Of a DNA stretch of 7,941 nt, positions 6,756 through 7,941 are shown piece by piece. The translations under genes and the position numbers were made by a program. A model generated the notes under the pieces. The model ran no database searches and was not told the DNA's origin. It saw only the letters and a program-made list of their open reading frames with translations. Position 1 is the first letter of the stretch, and each line of letters begins with the position of its first letter. The stretch is from Ignavibacteriaceae bacterium (GTDB lineage: Bacteria > Bacteroidota > Ignavibacteria > Ignavibacteriales > Ignavibacteriaceae): NCBI GenBank assembly GCA_022865965.1, contig JALHTS010000195.1:1-7941 (forward strand). Reading direction: 5' to 3'.

Positions 6756-7517
6756 TTGCAGATTGTAAAATCACCATTAGTAGAAACTAAAGAGATTCAA
6801 GAAAATATTTTTATTCAAAAAATATTATCACCTGAGGTTGCTTCAAAAATAAAACCGGGTCAGTTTTTGAATATTCGTGTATCTGAATCTGTCTACCCGT
6901 TGCTTAGAAGACCATTTAGTATTTGCGATGTTCAGGATGATCATATCTTTCTTATGTACAACATTCTTGGTGAAGGCACAAAAATTTTGGCTCATAAACA
7001 TTATGGTGATTTGGTAGATATACTTGGTCCCTTAGGAAATGGTTTTAATCTTGAAGGTGATTATAAAACTGCTGTTATTGTATCTGGCGGATTAGGTGCT
7101 GCACCTTTTCCTTTCTTAACAAGAAAACTTCCTGAAGATAAAAATATTGTTACTTTCATCGGCGGAAGAAATAAAAAAGATGTTATTACTTACGGATTAA
7201 AAAATGTTTTCGCATCAAGCGATGATGGTTCTGAAGGAATGAAAGGAACAGTTGTCGATCTTTTTAGCTCTCATCTGAATGAACTGAAAAAGTCAGAAAT
7301 TAAAGTATTTGCCTGCGGACCAAATGCAATGCTCAGGGCTTTGAAACAGGTTTGTATTGATAACGCTATTGATTGTGAAGTTTCGACAGAAGCTGCTATG
7401 GCTTGCGGATTTGGCATTTGTCAGGGATGCCCGATTGAATCAAGCAAACATCAGGATTCTTATTTACTAGTCTGTAAAGATGGTCCTGTATTTAATGTAA
7501 AAGATGTACTACTATGA
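6756..7517 (+). CDS. pyrK: Dihydroorotate dehydrogenase electron transfer subunit
   Basis: PyrK carries FAD and a [2Fe-2S] cluster and passes electrons from PyrD to NAD+ in class 1B dihydroorotate dehydrogenase, the fourth step of pyrimidine synthesis. The 253-residue length fits the family. Visible in order are a ferredoxin-reductase-type FAD domain with RRPFSI (51-56) and GPLGNGF (91-97), an NAD-binding domain with SGGLGAAP (110-117) and [11 protein letters not shown] (187-196), and the C-terminal cluster ligands C217, C222, C225 and C240 in [10 protein letters not shown] and [10 protein letters not shown]. All ligands are present. Translation starts at TTG 6756, supported by AGGA upstream and a nearby in-frame stop. 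It overlaps pyrD by 4 nt (ATGA), the usual coupled pair. Related sulfhydrogenase or glutamate-synthase flavin subunits are alternatives, but the pyrD neighbour settles it. Confidence 0.94.
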   Translation: MQIVKSPLVETKEIQENIFIQKILSPEVASKIKPGQFLNIRVSESVYPLLRRPFSICDVQDDHIFLMYNILGEGTKILAHKHYGDLVDILGPLGNGFNLEGDYKTAVIVSGGLGAAPFPFLTRKLPEDKNIVTFIGGRNKKDVITYGLKNVFASSDDGSEGMKGTVVDLFSSHLNELKKSEIKVFACGPNAMLRALKQVCIDNAIDCEVSTEAAMACGFGICQGCPIESSKHQDSYLLVCKDGPVFNVKDVLL

Positions 7518-7941
7518 TAAACGTTGATCTTTCCGTAAATATTGGAAAATTAAAACTGCGTAATCCAATAATGCTGGCTTCCGGTACTGTTGGATATGGA
7601 AATGAGATTGCTGAATTCACTGATTTAAATAAGCTTGGCGCAATTGTAACAAAATCATTAAGTCTTAAACCCAGGAAAGGAAATCCTCCGCAGAGAATAG
7701 TTGAAACGCCATCTGGAATGCTTAATGCAATCGGACTTGCCAATGTTGGCGTGGAAGAATTCATAAAAGAAAAAATTCCATTCTTAAAAAAATATGATGT
7801 TCCTCTTATTTGTAACATAGCTGCATCAACAGTTGAAGAATATGTTGAGTGTACAAAAATTCTTGACAGTGAAGAAACAATCAAAGCGTTTGAAATAAAT
7901 GTTTCCTGTCCTAACGTTAAAGATGGCGGATTAACATTTGG
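7514..7941 (+). CDS. pyrD: Dihydroorotate dehydrogenase, class 1B catalytic subunit (partial, C-terminus beyond window)
   Basis: PyrD is the FMN-containing TIM-barrel subunit that oxidises dihydroorotate to orotate; in class 1B it works as a heterotetramer with PyrK. From ATG 7514, 142 complete codons reach the right edge, about 45 percent of the usual 300-310 residues. Recognisable blocks are [15 protein letters not shown] (17-31), [17 protein letters not shown] (45-61), [16 protein letters not shown] (64-79) and [11 protein letters not shown] (129-139). C132 in the last block matches the active-site cysteine of class 1 enzymes; class 2, membrane-bound enzymes use serine. The leading overlap with pyrK and the cysteine both indicate the soluble NAD-linked form. 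Confidence 0.95.
   Translation, partial: MINVDLSVNIGKLKLRNPIMLASGTVGYGNEIAEFTDLNKLGAIVTKSLSLKPRKGNPPQRIVETPSGMLNAIGLANVGVEEFIKEKIPFLKKYDVPLICNIAASTVEEYVECTKILDSEETIKAFEINVSCPNVKDGGLTF

Noticed and set aside
7492..7884. Minus-strand open frame opposite pyrD
   Set aside because: The plus strand encodes unmistakable PyrD motifs over the same bases.

Overview
The window is a gene-dense, AT-rich stretch of a bacterial chromosome made almost entirely of recognisable core-metabolism genes. The best guess for the host is the Bacteroidota/Chlorobi/Ignavibacteria group (FCB), probably an Ignavibacteria-like lineage. This rests on three things: the base composition with mostly weak Shine-Dalgarno sites; a nuo cluster that goes straight from nuoD to nuoH; and two candidate promoters of the TTG-N20-TAnnTTTG type, which resembles the Bacteroidetes -33/-7 promoter. 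The assignment is inference, because no rRNA or marker phylogeny is available here.

Layout. On the minus strand, positions 3361 to 1 hold nuoA-nuoB-nuoC-nuoD-nuoH, tightly packed (12-nt gap, 14-nt overlap, 2-nt gap, 1-nt overlap), with nuoH running off the left edge. They encode the Q-module core (B, C, D) and two membrane subunits (A, H) of respiratory complex I. No NADH-input genes (nuoE, F, G) lie between nuoD and nuoH, their usual place. A 178-bp divergent intergenic region follows (3362-3539); it carries a strong candidate promoter for nuoA and a weak one for the rightward genes.

On the plus strand, alr (alanine racemase, 3540-4685), an unrecognised 283-residue helical protein (4686-5537) and a mannose-1-phosphate guanylyltransferase (5543-6610) form a likely operon with gaps of 0 and 5 nt. 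It combines D-alanine supply for peptidoglycan with GDP-mannose supply for surface glycans. The unknown middle protein has a C-terminal region that looks like a degenerate HPt domain without the phospho-accepting histidine. After a 145-bp gap with a second candidate promoter come pyrK (TTG start, 6756-7517) and the 5' part of pyrD (7514 to the right edge), overlapping by 4 nt. They encode the NAD-linked class 1B dihydroorotate dehydrogenase.

No mobile elements, CRISPR arrays, tRNA or rRNA genes or convincing terminators were seen. Nothing here is clearly a new biological system. The points most worth a second look are the unknown alr-manC linker protein, the EFG-less nuo gene order, a glutamate in alanine racemase at the usual carbamylated-lysine position, and the repeated promoter architecture.
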